From Lachnospiraceae bacterium UBA3273 (GTDB lineage: Bacteria; Bacillota; Clostridia; Lachnospirales; Lachnospiraceae), in NCBI GenBank assembly GCA_002362385.1, contig DEUB01000064.1:1-25111 (forward strand): a stretch of DNA of 25,111 nucleotides, in the 5' to 3' direction. The notes beneath the pieces are model-generated. The model worked only from the letters and a program-made list of their open reading frames with translations, was not told where the DNA came from and searched no databases. Within the stretch, counting starts at the first letter, position 1. Every line of letters starts with the position of its first letter. Made by a program: the position numbers and the translations under genes. Of this stretch, positions 16,920 to 24,421 are shown one piece after another.

Positions 16920-17171
16920 TAAGGCTACCTCCTTCGTTGTAATTTATAAAAATTTTATTAAAAAGTTGTGTTTTGCTTTTTAAGATTGTGTGTTTTATCT
17001 ATGTAATTTTTGTGTTCAGAATGTGAAATCCAAATTTTTTTCCTATAGAATACTTAATTTTATGAAATATACTGGAACTTGTTTTTCTATCTTGTTATAA
17101 TTTAAGAAAACATGGTCATATTTTGCATTTATAAGCCGGGCCGAAATATCAATTTAAGAGAGGTATTTGTT
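16920..17171. promoter_or_regulatory. Divergent AT-rich control region with 22-bp repeats
   Basis: No gene is seen in these 252 nt between the adaptor and the C39-like gene. TGTGTT occurs at 16967, 16989 and 17011, exactly 22 bp apart; TGTGAA follows 11 bp after the third copy (17022). TATAAT (17096-17101) is a candidate plus-strand -10 for the C39-like gene, with a poor -35 (TGGAAC, 17073-17078, 17-nt spacer). On the minus strand TATAAA (16945-16950) could serve the exporter operon, with no good -35. Activator-dependent promoters with OmpR-type spacing are a reasonable guess. Confidence 0.45.
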
Positions 17172-17849
17172 ATGGAGTATATTTTTGAGGGTAAATTTTT
17201 AAATGAAGAAGAGAAGAAATACATCACAATTCCTTTTAACGTGTGGGAGATATGCGAAGACAATGTAGGAAGAATTCCCGTACATGTTACGGTAAATGAT
17301 AATATGACCTTCGACTGTAACCTTTCCCCTTTGAAGAACGGTTATTATAACATTCCCCTGACCGATGAACAGTCGGAAGGGCTTACGGAAAACGCTTACT
17401 GTTCCGTTGTCTTTTCCGTAAACGGAAGGGAAAGCTGTGAATTAAAGGCCAGTCCTTACTCCTATGAAAATCCCATCCGGAAAATCGACGGCATCAACAT
17501 CATCATCCAGCCATGGGACGGTCTTTGCGGACAAACCTGCTTTGCCATGATCGCCGGCATTACCATTGAAGAAGCCAGCAACGTTATGCATTGCAGAGAG
17601 TGGCAGGCAAATATGGCAAAAATCGTTTCTTCCTTAGATTATGTGGGAATCAGGCATTCCAACAAGATCATTTATACAAGAGGGAAGGATGTGGAGCTGC
17701 CGAAATGCTGCATCATCATGGAAAACTTAGGAAGGTTTAGCCACTATCTGGTAGGCTATGACGGCAAATACTATGATCCCAATAACGGCATCATGCCTGA
17801 GATCGATAAGGCCAATATTAAAGGTTATCTGGAGATCATATGTGACTGA
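17172..17849 (+). CDS. DUF1905-like domain fused to C39-like cysteine peptidase domain
   Basis: A 225-residue protein with two parts. Residues 1-85 resemble DUF1905: they open MEYIFEGKFL, then have YITIPFNVWEI, GRIPVHVTVND and KNGYYNIPLTDEQ. Residues 105-225 resemble a C39-like papain-fold peptidase. QPWDGLCGQTCFAMI places Gln113 six residues before Cys119, as in papain. FSHYLVGYDGKYYDPN supplies His191 and Asp202. No signal peptide, membrane segment or attached transporter is seen, so it is probably cytosolic. The start at 17172 follows AAGAGAGG; an in-frame ATG at 17112 would add 20 residues but sits at the presumed transcription start. It lies between two exporter operons, and its stop is one nucleotide from that of the convergent ATPase gene. 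The substrate is unknown. It could process a peptide, or be a non-proteolytic C39-like fold. Confidence 0.75.
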   Translation: MEYIFEGKFLNEEEKKYITIPFNVWEICEDNVGRIPVHVTVNDNMTFDCNLSPLKNGYYNIPLTDEQSEGLTENAYCSVVFSVNGRESCELKASPYSYENPIRKIDGINIIIQPWDGLCGQTCFAMIAGITIEEASNVMHCREWQANMAKIVSSLDYVGIRHSNKIIYTRGKDVELPKCCIIMENLGRFSHYLVGYDGKYYDPNNGIMPEIDKANIKGYLEIICD

Positions 17850-17850
17850 A

Positions 17851-18522
17851 TCAGCCGGTAATTTTCCCGTCTTCGATTCTTAGGATATAATCAGCTCCCC
17901 GGGCCACGGTCAGATCGTGCGTGACCACAAGGACGGTTTTATGATAAGCAGTATGTATTTCGTGTAAAAGTTCCATGACCTCAGCGCTTGTTCTCTGGTC
18001 CAGGTTACCGGTGGGCTCATCACAAAGAATAATGGACGGGTCATTCACAAGCGCCCTTGCAATCGCAACCCTCTGTTGCTGTCCGCCGCTTAACTGTGCA
18101 GGCGTATGCCCGGCCCGGTCTGCAATTCCGAGCTGTTCCATCAGCTCAAGGATATAATTTTCATCTACCATCCCGGATGCAAGAAGAACCGGAAGAACAA
18201 TATTTTCCTTAACGCTTAATTCATCCAGCAGGGAAAAATTTTGAAATACAAATCCGATTTCATCCCTCCTGGCCCTGGCAAGCTGCCGCTCCCTACAGTC
18301 CGACAGACACATATTATGAATGTATACCCTGCCGGATGTGGGCACGTCCAGCCCGCCCAAAAGATGCATAAGCGTGGATTTACCGCTTCCGCTGGTGCCT
18401 GTCAGCGCTACAAAACTTCCTTCTTCTATACATACAGAAACGTCTTTGAGCGCTTCCACGCTCTGTTTTCCAACTTCATAGGTCTTACATAAATGCTCTG
18501 TTCTAAGCGCAATATTTTTCAT
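17851..18522 (-). CDS. ABC transporter ATPase of FtsX-type permease system
   Basis: A 223-residue ATPase of the MacB/LolD/BceA group. Walker A is GTSGSGKST (42-50), the signature LSGGQ (144-148), Walker B ILCDEP with Asp168/Glu169, and the switch His is in VVTHD. It pairs with the large permease encoded immediately upstream (its stop is at 18539). I start it at 18522, where AAAGGAGGGA stands about 9 nt upstream. The in-frame ATG at 18570 lies inside the permease gene and would add a basic 16-residue leader. Its 3' end meets the convergent C39-like gene with a single nucleotide between the stops. Confidence 0.93.
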   Translation of the reverse strand: MKNIALRTEHLCKTYEVGKQSVEALKDVSVCIEEGSFVALTGTSGSGKSTLMHLLGGLDVPTSGRVYIHNMCLSDCRERQLARARRDEIGFVFQNFSLLDELSVKENIVLPVLLASGMVDENYILELMEQLGIADRAGHTPAQLSGGQQQRVAIARALVNDPSIILCDEPTGNLDQRTSAEVMELLHEIHTAYHKTVLVVTHDLTVARGADYILRIEDGKITG

Positions 18523-18538
18523 AAACAGGTTCCCTCCT

Positions 18539-21500
18539 TTAAAATATCTCCGTATCAATCGTCTCAGCAATAATCTGCTTTCTCATATACCGTATCTGCG
18601 GAACGGTCGCCAAAAGTATCAGTGTCTCAAAAACAAGTACGATTACCAGAAGTACCGCAGCCGGATGATATGCAAACAGGCTGTAACGAAATGGCACATT
18701 ATGATACCACGGCACGCCCGTTTCCGTTATAATATAAAGCCCTGCCCATGCCCCGGTATCTATCTGCCGTCTGACATAATGAAAAAACATTTCGCACAGG
18801 AATACCGGAATGACAGCCAATCCCCCTGCCAGCAGCGGATCCGCCACATTCTGCTGCAGAATCAGGCGTTCAATCTGCGGCAGCGACATTCCGACAGCCC
18901 TCAACCTTGCAATCGTCCGGGAATGCAGTTTTATCCTGCTGTAAAATTTTATTCCGGAAGCAAGCATTCCCAATAAAATCAGCATAAAGATCATGATATA
19001 ATAGATTGTCATAGTGTTTCTGATGTTCGCCTCCATCTTTTCCCTGATTTCAAAAGAAGATGCATATGTGAGACCGCTGCATGTTCCGAGCATTTTATAA
19101 AACGATTTATTTGCCTCTGAAAGCTTCTCTTTATCCCCTACCGCAAATTTTACTTCCGTAAAAAGCCGGTCGGGAAGTCCCCAGCCTGCAAATGTTTCCG
19201 GAAGGCATAGGATACCCGGGGAATAAAATTCATCCGTGTCTTTGCCGCTTCTTATAAACTCATGGCTGGGCAGCAGATATTTTTCACACAGTTCTTCATC
19301 GTCCAGAACGATTACCGCACCGATTTTCGTCTCAAAGTCTTTTCTTTTTCCAAAAGCAAAGGATACATAGCGCACAGTGCTTCCGCCCGGATCCTTCACA
19401 TATTTCAGATAGGACGGCTTGACATAATCAAAAGGCGAAAAAGACAAAAACGGATAGCTTTCTTCTTCTTTGGAAAGTATAATGTCACTGAGCGGCAACG
19501 GATCCCCAACATGAAATGCCCGTGCCGCGGTCTCTTTCAGTCCTGCAGGAACGACGAGCAGGACCTCCTCGCCGCTTTTTATTTTTTCCACGTTAATCTC
19601 CCCGTCTGTTACATAAGGAGAAAGAGCGGCAAACTCCTCCTGCAGTACACCGATTGTAGAAAGGGCATAGATGTTTTCGTCCGGATAATATCCTATCTGT
19701 TCCAGCATGGCGTTTTCTGCTTCATACTCGGTCCGTTCATAGGAATCTTCTGATGTTTCGTACGCCTCATATTCCCGCATATAAAAAGGCTCCATCAAGG
19801 CGCTGACCGCTTCGGGCGTACTGTCTTTCGGATACACAAGCCGTGTGGATTTGTTGACCATACGTGCAAAAGCACTTTCCATAAAGTCGCTTTGGACAAG
19901 ACTTTGGTAGGTATTTGGATCTATCCCGTAATCATGATGGTTTTCAATTAAAAACACATAGGGTCTTGCCATATTGTTCTTTTCTGCTGTAAAATCCCAG
20001 TACCCAAGCCCGCTTTCTGTCAATTCACTCCGGTATTCCGAGTTTTTGAAATCCGAATATGACCGGAAATAGTTATAGCCGAAAAAAGCCGCACAGCTCA
20101 TAATACTCATAATGATCAGAACAGACCTGTCGTGAAAATGGATATGCCTGTTTATCACATTTTTATATTTTATTTTTGTGAAATCAGAAAAGTGTCGTTC
20201 GAACCGCCGTGTTTTTTTACGGAAATCCATGCTAAAAACGGAAACCGGAGCACTGCATGCCATTTTCCAGAGCGGCAAAAAAACAGCGGTTACACTGCTG
20301 ATGCCAATAACTGCTGCTGCATACTGCAACGGCTGCAATGTAACGGAAACGACATAAGGACTCACATAAAAACCAAGAGGTATTTTCGTGCCACTATAAG
20401 CATTCATTGCATGAATCAGGAAGTAATGAAGCAAACTGCCCGTTATCAGTCCCATGATGAGAAATAAACCCGTCAAAACCATAAGTTCCGCAAATAGATA
20501 AAGAAAAGACCCCTGCTTTGTCATACCTATACTACGTAGAATGGCAATTTCGCGGGAACGTCCCATAATGATATTTTGCACAAGACTGTAAATGGATACT
20601 GCAACAATAATGAGAATCAGGAACGCAAACAGTGGGATGAGCACGGAGGAATAAAAATCTTTCCAGATGTTACCGTCCCGGATTGCAGAAAGCAGGCTTG
20701 AAACGTTGAGTTCTCCATATGTATTGCTGATGTGGTCGGACATTCCTAAGATATAGGAATATGCATATGCTCTTCCCGCCGGGATTTCATAGCCCTCCAG
20801 TTTTGAAAAACCGGAATGTGCAATTAAAGACGCAAGCTCATTGATCTTTGTTTCCGTCTGAATATAAACCGTAATCAGAGTGCTGTGAAAGATATCTTTT
20901 TCGCTGTCTGAAACATAAATTACAGGTACATTGTATTCTCCTTCTCCTGTTTTTTTATTTTCCACTTGATGCATGGACGGATAACGGTAAAATCCGCCAA
21001 GGGAATCTGCGGATGATACCTGGAAAATACCTGAAATAGTATATTCCCGTTCCCCTATCTTTTGATGCCTGATGTCATATAACGGCAGTGCTATTTTCTC
21101 CCCTACAGCCGGCGCAATTCCAAATTTTTTTGCAATATTTGCATCAATGGCAATTTCCCTTTCATTTTGCGGATAATTCCCCTGTATACAGGTCATATGA
21201 TACATCTCGGCGGATTTCCGATCCGGAAAGGATGCCACTTTATACTGCAGGTCTTCATCCATGCCGGCATACCCCAATTCCCTGTAAAACCCATAAGCAG
21301 AAACATCCGAATGTTCCGAAATCAGAGAGAGATCCGTTTCTTCAATACAATAAAAGACGGCGTCATAATCCCCCAGTAATTGAAGTTCCTGTTCCAGCAC
21401 GAGAGCTTTTTCACTCCGGACATAAAGACACGAAAAACAAAGGGCTGCCGCTCCAAATGTACAGACGGCAGCCATTGTTAAAATCCTCTTTTTGTGCCCC

Positions 21501-21559
21501 TTCCAATACAGAAAAGACAATTTGGTAAAAAACAAAAACTTTTTAACACTTCTTATCAT
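18539..21559 (-). CDS. Large FtsX-type ABC permease with two FtsX domains
   Basis: A 1006-residue permease encoded directly ahead of its ATPase. It has one membrane segment near the N-terminus (about 28-47), a MacB_PCD-like outer region (about 50-290) and a first FtsX domain (about 300-445). That domain carries PLFAFLILIIVAVSIYSLVQ and the coupling-helix motif GRSREIAILRSIGM. A further membrane segment (about 480-497) precedes a very large extracellular region (about 500-830), followed by a second FtsX domain (about 835-1000, with KLHSRTIARLRAVGMSLPQIERL). This is the layout of exporters for lipoproteins, lipids or antimicrobial peptides. No sensor kinase is next to it, unlike classical Bce modules. 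The start is supported by AAAAGGAG about 6 nt upstream. Substrate unknown. Confidence 0.9.
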   Translation of the reverse strand: MIRSVKKFLFFTKLSFLYWKGHKKRILTMAAVCTFGAAALCFSCLYVRSEKALVLEQELQLLGDYDAVFYCIEETDLSLISEHSDVSAYGFYRELGYAGMDEDLQYKVASFPDRKSAEMYHMTCIQGNYPQNEREIAIDANIAKKFGIAPAVGEKIALPLYDIRHQKIGEREYTISGIFQVSSADSLGGFYRYPSMHQVENKKTGEGEYNVPVIYVSDSEKDIFHSTLITVYIQTETKINELASLIAHSGFSKLEGYEIPAGRAYAYSYILGMSDHISNTYGELNVSSLLSAIRDGNIWKDFYSSVLIPLFAFLILIIVAVSIYSLVQNIIMGRSREIAILRSIGMTKQGSFLYLFAELMVLTGLFLIMGLITGSLLHYFLIHAMNAYSGTKIPLGFYVSPYVVSVTLQPLQYAAAVIGISSVTAVFLPLWKMACSAPVSVFSMDFRKKTRRFERHFSDFTKIKYKNVINRHIHFHDRSVLIIMSIMSCAAFFGYNYFRSYSDFKNSEYRSELTESGLGYWDFTAEKNNMARPYVFLIENHHDYGIDPNTYQSLVQSDFMESAFARMVNKSTRLVYPKDSTPEAVSALMEPFYMREYEAYETSEDSYERTEYEAENAMLEQIGYYPDENIYALSTIGVLQEEFAALSPYVTDGEINVEKIKSGEEVLLVVPAGLKETAARAFHVGDPLPLSDIILSKEEESYPFLSFSPFDYVKPSYLKYVKDPGGSTVRYVSFAFGKRKDFETKIGAVIVLDDEELCEKYLLPSHEFIRSGKDTDEFYSPGILCLPETFAGWGLPDRLFTEVKFAVGDKEKLSEANKSFYKMLGTCSGLTYASSFEIREKMEANIRNTMTIYYIMIFMLILLGMLASGIKFYSRIKLHSRTIARLRAVGMSLPQIERLILQQNVADPLLAGGLAVIPVFLCEMFFHYVRRQIDTGAWAGLYIITETGVPWYHNVPFRYSLFAYHPAAVLLVIVLVFETLILLATVPQIRYMRKQIIAETIDTEIF

Positions 21560-21608
21560 TTTTACTCCTTTTCCAAATTCGGTAAACAGTAGTTTCTATC
21601 ATAGGCGC

Positions 21609-21634
21609 CGGTCTTACCAAAGGAAATCAGACCG
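21609..21634. repeat. Short inverted repeat in permease leader
   Basis: CGGTCT (21609-21614) and AGACCG (21629-21634) are perfect complements around 14 nt. It lies in the predicted 5' leader of the permease transcript. It could be a weak hairpin or a protein-binding site. Confidence 0.3.
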
Positions 21635-21664
21635 TCTGTCCCTCCGCTGAGAAAACGCAATCTG

Positions 21665-21700
21665 TTATACAGCCGTATAATTAATTATACAAACGTATAA
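21665..21700. promoter_or_regulatory. Tandem operator TTATAC-N4-GTATAA
   Basis: There are two perfect inverted repeats, TTATAC-AGCC-GTATAA (21665-21680) and TTATAC-AAAC-GTATAA (21685-21700), with centres exactly 20 bp apart. The second covers most of the -10 and part of the spacer of the permease promoter. The first covers the presumed transcription start. This is the arrangement of a repressor operator bound by two dimers on one DNA face. A TetR- or MarR-like repressor is plausible, but none is encoded in the window. Confidence 0.7.
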
Positions 21701-22541
21701 TATCTTTGTCAACTATATTTTTATTACCCGCCTTATACATTTTATAACAATTAATCTTAGGCGGGTCAAAATCCAAAAGCTTTATCCTTTTCAGCTGTTT
21801 TTTGGCAATATATGGAGCGGCAATGCTTTCCGGTATAAAACTGATACCGTCAAATTCCAACAGATAGGGGATCAGCTTTGTGCTGTTATCTATTTCAAAG
21901 CCAAACTGATAATGGGGCGGAAACAGTTCTTTTATAAACAGCCCCACCTCCTGTAATGCGAAATTACAATACAGATACTTAGAATCCACAAGTTCCTTCT
22001 TTGATATTCCTTTTTCATATCTGCCGTTTTGAAAGCCCGTAGCCAATATCAGGTCGTCTACTGCAAACAACTCGCATTCATATCCCGCTTTATAAAAGGG
22101 AAGATACGCATATATCACATCCAGCAGGTCATCCTGCAATGCTTTTATCAGATCGGAAGAGTGTCCTATGGTAACCTTAACCGCATTTTGGGGGCAGGAC
22201 TTCATATAATCCCTGATCTTTGGAAAAAGATGACATTCGTATATGGTATTGGTCGTCCCGATCCGCAGTACATCAGGATATTTATTTAAGGAATTTATAT
22301 CCCGGATGCCTGTGTCCGACAATTCCACAATTCTCTTTGCATAGCCCAAAAAGGCCTCCCCTTCCGCCGTGAGCGTTACCTTTCTCTTATTTCTGAAAAA
22401 AAGCGGTCTGCCCGTTTCCCTTTCCAGCTCTGCAATGCGGTTTGTTACCGTAGACTGGGCTATAAAAAGCATATCCGCCGTTCTGGTAAAATTTCTGTGC
22501 TCCGCTAAAGCAATAAATGTCCGTAAGTTTTCCGTATCCAT
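21681..22541 (-). CDS. LysR family transcriptional regulator
   Basis: A 286-residue LysR-type regulator. The N-terminal winged helix-turn-helix (about 1-60) contains FIALAEHRNFTRTADMLFIAQSTVTNRIAELE and RPLFFRNKRKVTLTAEGE. The effector-binding domain (about 88-286) starts VLRIGTTNTIYE and includes a hydrophobic GISFIPESIAAPYI block. It is slightly short for the family but complete. It is divergent from the tandem-GNAT gene, with 114 nt between starts, the usual arrangement of a LysR regulator and its target. Its last codons contain the -35 and part of an operator of the downstream permease promoter, so its 3' end is under dual constraint. AGAGGA supports the start. Effector unknown. Confidence 0.93.
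   Translation of the reverse strand: MDTENLRTFIALAEHRNFTRTADMLFIAQSTVTNRIAELERETGRPLFFRNKRKVTLTAEGEAFLGYAKRIVELSDTGIRDINSLNKYPDVLRIGTTNTIYECHLFPKIRDYMKSCPQNAVKVTIGHSSDLIKALQDDLLDVIYAYLPFYKAGYECELFAVDDLILATGFQNGRYEKGISKKELVDSKYLYCNFALQEVGLFIKELFPPHYQFGFEIDNSTKLIPYLLEFDGISFIPESIAAPYIAKKQLKRIKLLDFDPPKINCYKMYKAGNKNIVDKDIIRLYN
21684..21712 (-). promoter_or_regulatory. Consensus sigma-A promoter for permease/ATPase operon
   Basis: On the minus strand a perfect TTGACA (21707-21712) and a perfect TATAAT (21684-21689) are spaced by exactly 17 nt. The promoter lies over the 3' end of the LysR gene and reads toward the permease, whose ATG is about 117 nt beyond the presumed start. The operators overlap it. 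Confidence 0.85.
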
Positions 22542-22566
22542 ATAGTTCCTCTTATCATATTTTCGA

Positions 22567-22620
22567 ATTATTGATATTCATATAATCGCATTTACAGATA
22601 TATTATCATGATGCTATGAT
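22567..22620 (+). promoter_or_regulatory. GNAT promoter and possible LysR box
   Basis: TTTACA (22591-22596) and TATGAT (22615-22620) are 18 nt apart and precede the acetyltransferase ATG by 35 nt. Just upstream, ATTAT (from 22567) and ATAAT (ending 22586) form an interrupted inverted repeat that could be the LysR binding site. Confidence 0.45.
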
Positions 22621-22655
22621 TATGGCAACAAAGCAGTTGTGGGGAGGAACTTATC

Positions 22656-23534
22656 ATGCATCAAATATCGTTACGGCAGGTTGACCCTGACAATCAAGAC
22701 TTTATCCGTTTATGCAGCGAACTGGATTTATTTTTGGATATTGCCATAGGCGGGGAAGCCAAACGGGAAAAATATAAAAAATTCAATTACCTGGATACCA
22801 TGGACTATGTAATAGTCGCTTATGATAAAGAGAAGGCCGTAGGCTGCGGGGCCCTTCGTAAATATTCGGATACGGACGTGGAAGTAAAAAGAGTTTTTGT
22901 GCGGGAAAACTTCAGAGGACAAAATCTGGGCGGACGTTTGTTGGAACAATTGATCTCATACGCCGGGGAATCCGGTTATAAACGTCTCATTCTTGAAACC
23001 GGGAGCTTTTTGCAGGCTTCTCTTGCCCTGTACTCCCGGTACGGATTTGAACGGATCGAAAATTATGGCGCTTATAAAAACATGGAGGAATCCCTGTGCA
23101 TGGGCCTTAATATTGAAAAAGGCAGTATACGCTACTGCCGTGGCAGATGGATCTCAAAAGAGGATCTGAAAGAACTGTTTGAATCCGTAAACTGGATGTC
23201 GGCCCAGTATGCAGACAGGCTCTCCAAAGCCTTCAAAAAAGCGGGAACGGTTATTTCCGCATGGGAGGATAATAAATTAGTCGGTCTTATTGAGGTTTTG
23301 GATGATAAAGAATTGACTGCCTACATCCATTATCTATTAGTACATCCTTCCTGCCAAAACCGGGGAATCGGCGCGTCCCTGATAAAACGGGTAAAACAGA
23401 TTTATAAAGACTATCTCTATCTGATTGTAATCTGCGAAAATAAAAATATCGTTTCCTTTTATGAAAAACAGGATTTTTCGGAAGCGGAAGGAACCACAGC
23501 CTTGCAAATTATCCATTCTCCGGCAAATGGTTAA
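22656..23534 (+). CDS. Tandem GNAT-fold acetyltransferase
   Basis: A 292-residue protein made of two GNAT domains. The first (about 1-150) has the acetyl-CoA pyrophosphate-binding motif RGQNLGGRLLEQL preceded by VEVKRVFVREN, and the late LALYSRYGFERI strand. The second (about 155-292) has HYLLVHPSCQNRGIGASLIKRV and VSFYEKQDF. Both loops keep the Q/R-x-x-G-x-G/A pattern, so both may bind acetyl-CoA. GNAT enzymes transfer an acetyl group to an amine on a small molecule or protein; tandem forms include antibiotic- and toxin-modifying enzymes. The substrate cannot be told. GGGGAGGA stands about 7 nt before the ATG. It is divergent from the LysR gene and ends 6 nt from the convergent kinase gene. 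Confidence 0.88.
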   Translation: MHQISLRQVDPDNQDFIRLCSELDLFLDIAIGGEAKREKYKKFNYLDTMDYVIVAYDKEKAVGCGALRKYSDTDVEVKRVFVRENFRGQNLGGRLLEQLISYAGESGYKRLILETGSFLQASLALYSRYGFERIENYGAYKNMEESLCMGLNIEKGSIRYCRGRWISKEDLKELFESVNWMSAQYADRLSKAFKKAGTVISAWEDNKLVGLIEVLDDKELTAYIHYLLVHPSCQNRGIGASLIKRVKQIYKDYLYLIVICENKNIVSFYEKQDFSEAEGTTALQIIHSPANG

Positions 23535-23540
23535 ACAGCA

Positions 23541-24398
23541 TTATAAAGTAAACATATACCGGTATTTTCTCATTTGATTTCGCAGTATGTTTTCCACCCG
23601 TTTTATTTCTTCCTCTTTGTAAAAAGTTTTGACTTCCTTTAAGATGTCTGTCAGAGCTTTGTGGGAAAGATGAAATTTTAAACTGCTGCCAAAAAGCTCC
23701 TCTGCCGCATCCGTCTGTTCATCAAAATCTCTGCTAAAGGGCTTTGCCTCAATAATATTTCTGCACTCCTCAAAATCCTTTTTTATGGGATAAGCTTCTC
23801 TCGTATCGGAAAAAAGAGAAAGTCCCATATCAAAAAAGGGACAGAAACCATATTCCTTTTTTTCAGAATGGTAGAGGAGTGCAATATTATTGGTATGACG
23901 GTCCTCATTTAAGAAGAACGCATCTATCTCCAGCATTTGGGTAAGATATTTTCCGAAGCCTCCTAAACCCGTAACATTCTCTATCAGCTCTGTGGTATAT
24001 AAGATCCTCTGTTTCACATCCGAGATCCGCCCCAATTCTTTTGCCAGGCTGAATCCGGTATATTGCCTGGATAAACGCTCTAAGGTTACCAGTTCTTCTT
24101 TTTCCCCGCGGAAATTTCTGCTCTTACAGCCACGGTAGCTTTTACCTTTATAAATGATGGTAACCGGCTCATATTCTACAAAGTTTTCTATATTGGAATA
24201 TTGAAGCAGGCGGGTTACCACTATTTCGGAAAGGCTTTCAAAGCCGAAAGCATCCGCTTTATACCAATATCCGTCCGCTTCCCATTTTAACTGATTTCCT
24301 TTGGAAGAATGCCCGGTTCCGGTCAGAATATGCTCTTTTTCTATTTCTATTGTTTCAGCATTCATTTTTACTTGTGGTCCGATTATCTGAAAAGACAA
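23541..24398 (-). CDS. HipA/CtkA-like serine/threonine kinase
   Basis: A 285-residue protein with the core of the HipA/CtkA kinase fold. It has a small-residue, nucleotide-binding-like loop GTGHSSKGNQLKW (26-39) and a probable ATP-binding lysine Lys48 (YWYKAD). The catalytic-loop motif NEDRHTNNIALL has Asp166 and Asn171, and the metal-binding motif is FFDMG with Asp190. Full HipA is about 440 residues with an N-terminal subdomain that is missing here; the size is closer to the CtkA type. The likely start is TTG at 24398, with AAAGGA about 8 nt upstream. The first ATG (M12) has no ribosome binding site. It is encoded 23 nt after an HTH protein, as kinases of HipBA-like toxin-antitoxin modules often are. 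Whether it is toxic or which protein it phosphorylates is unknown. Confidence 0.78.
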   Translation of the reverse strand: MSFQIIGPQVKMNAETIEIEKEHILTGTGHSSKGNQLKWEADGYWYKADAFGFESLSEIVVTRLLQYSNIENFVEYEPVTIIYKGKSYRGCKSRNFRGEKEELVTLERLSRQYTGFSLAKELGRISDVKQRILYTTELIENVTGLGGFGKYLTQMLEIDAFFLNEDRHTNNIALLYHSEKKEYGFCPFFDMGLSLFSDTREAYPIKKDFEECRNIIEAKPFSRDFDEQTDAAEELFGSSLKFHLSHKALTDILKEVKTFYKEEEIKRVENILRNQMRKYRYMFTL

Positions 24399-24421
24399 TT
24401 GGATTTTCCTTTCTTTAAAAA

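Noticed and set aside
17112..17171. N-terminal extension of the C39-like protein from the ATG at 17112
   Set aside because: That ATG lies only 10 nt after the candidate -10 and has no ribosome binding site. The ATG at 17172 has AAGAGAGG at proper spacing and begins the DUF1905-like domain.
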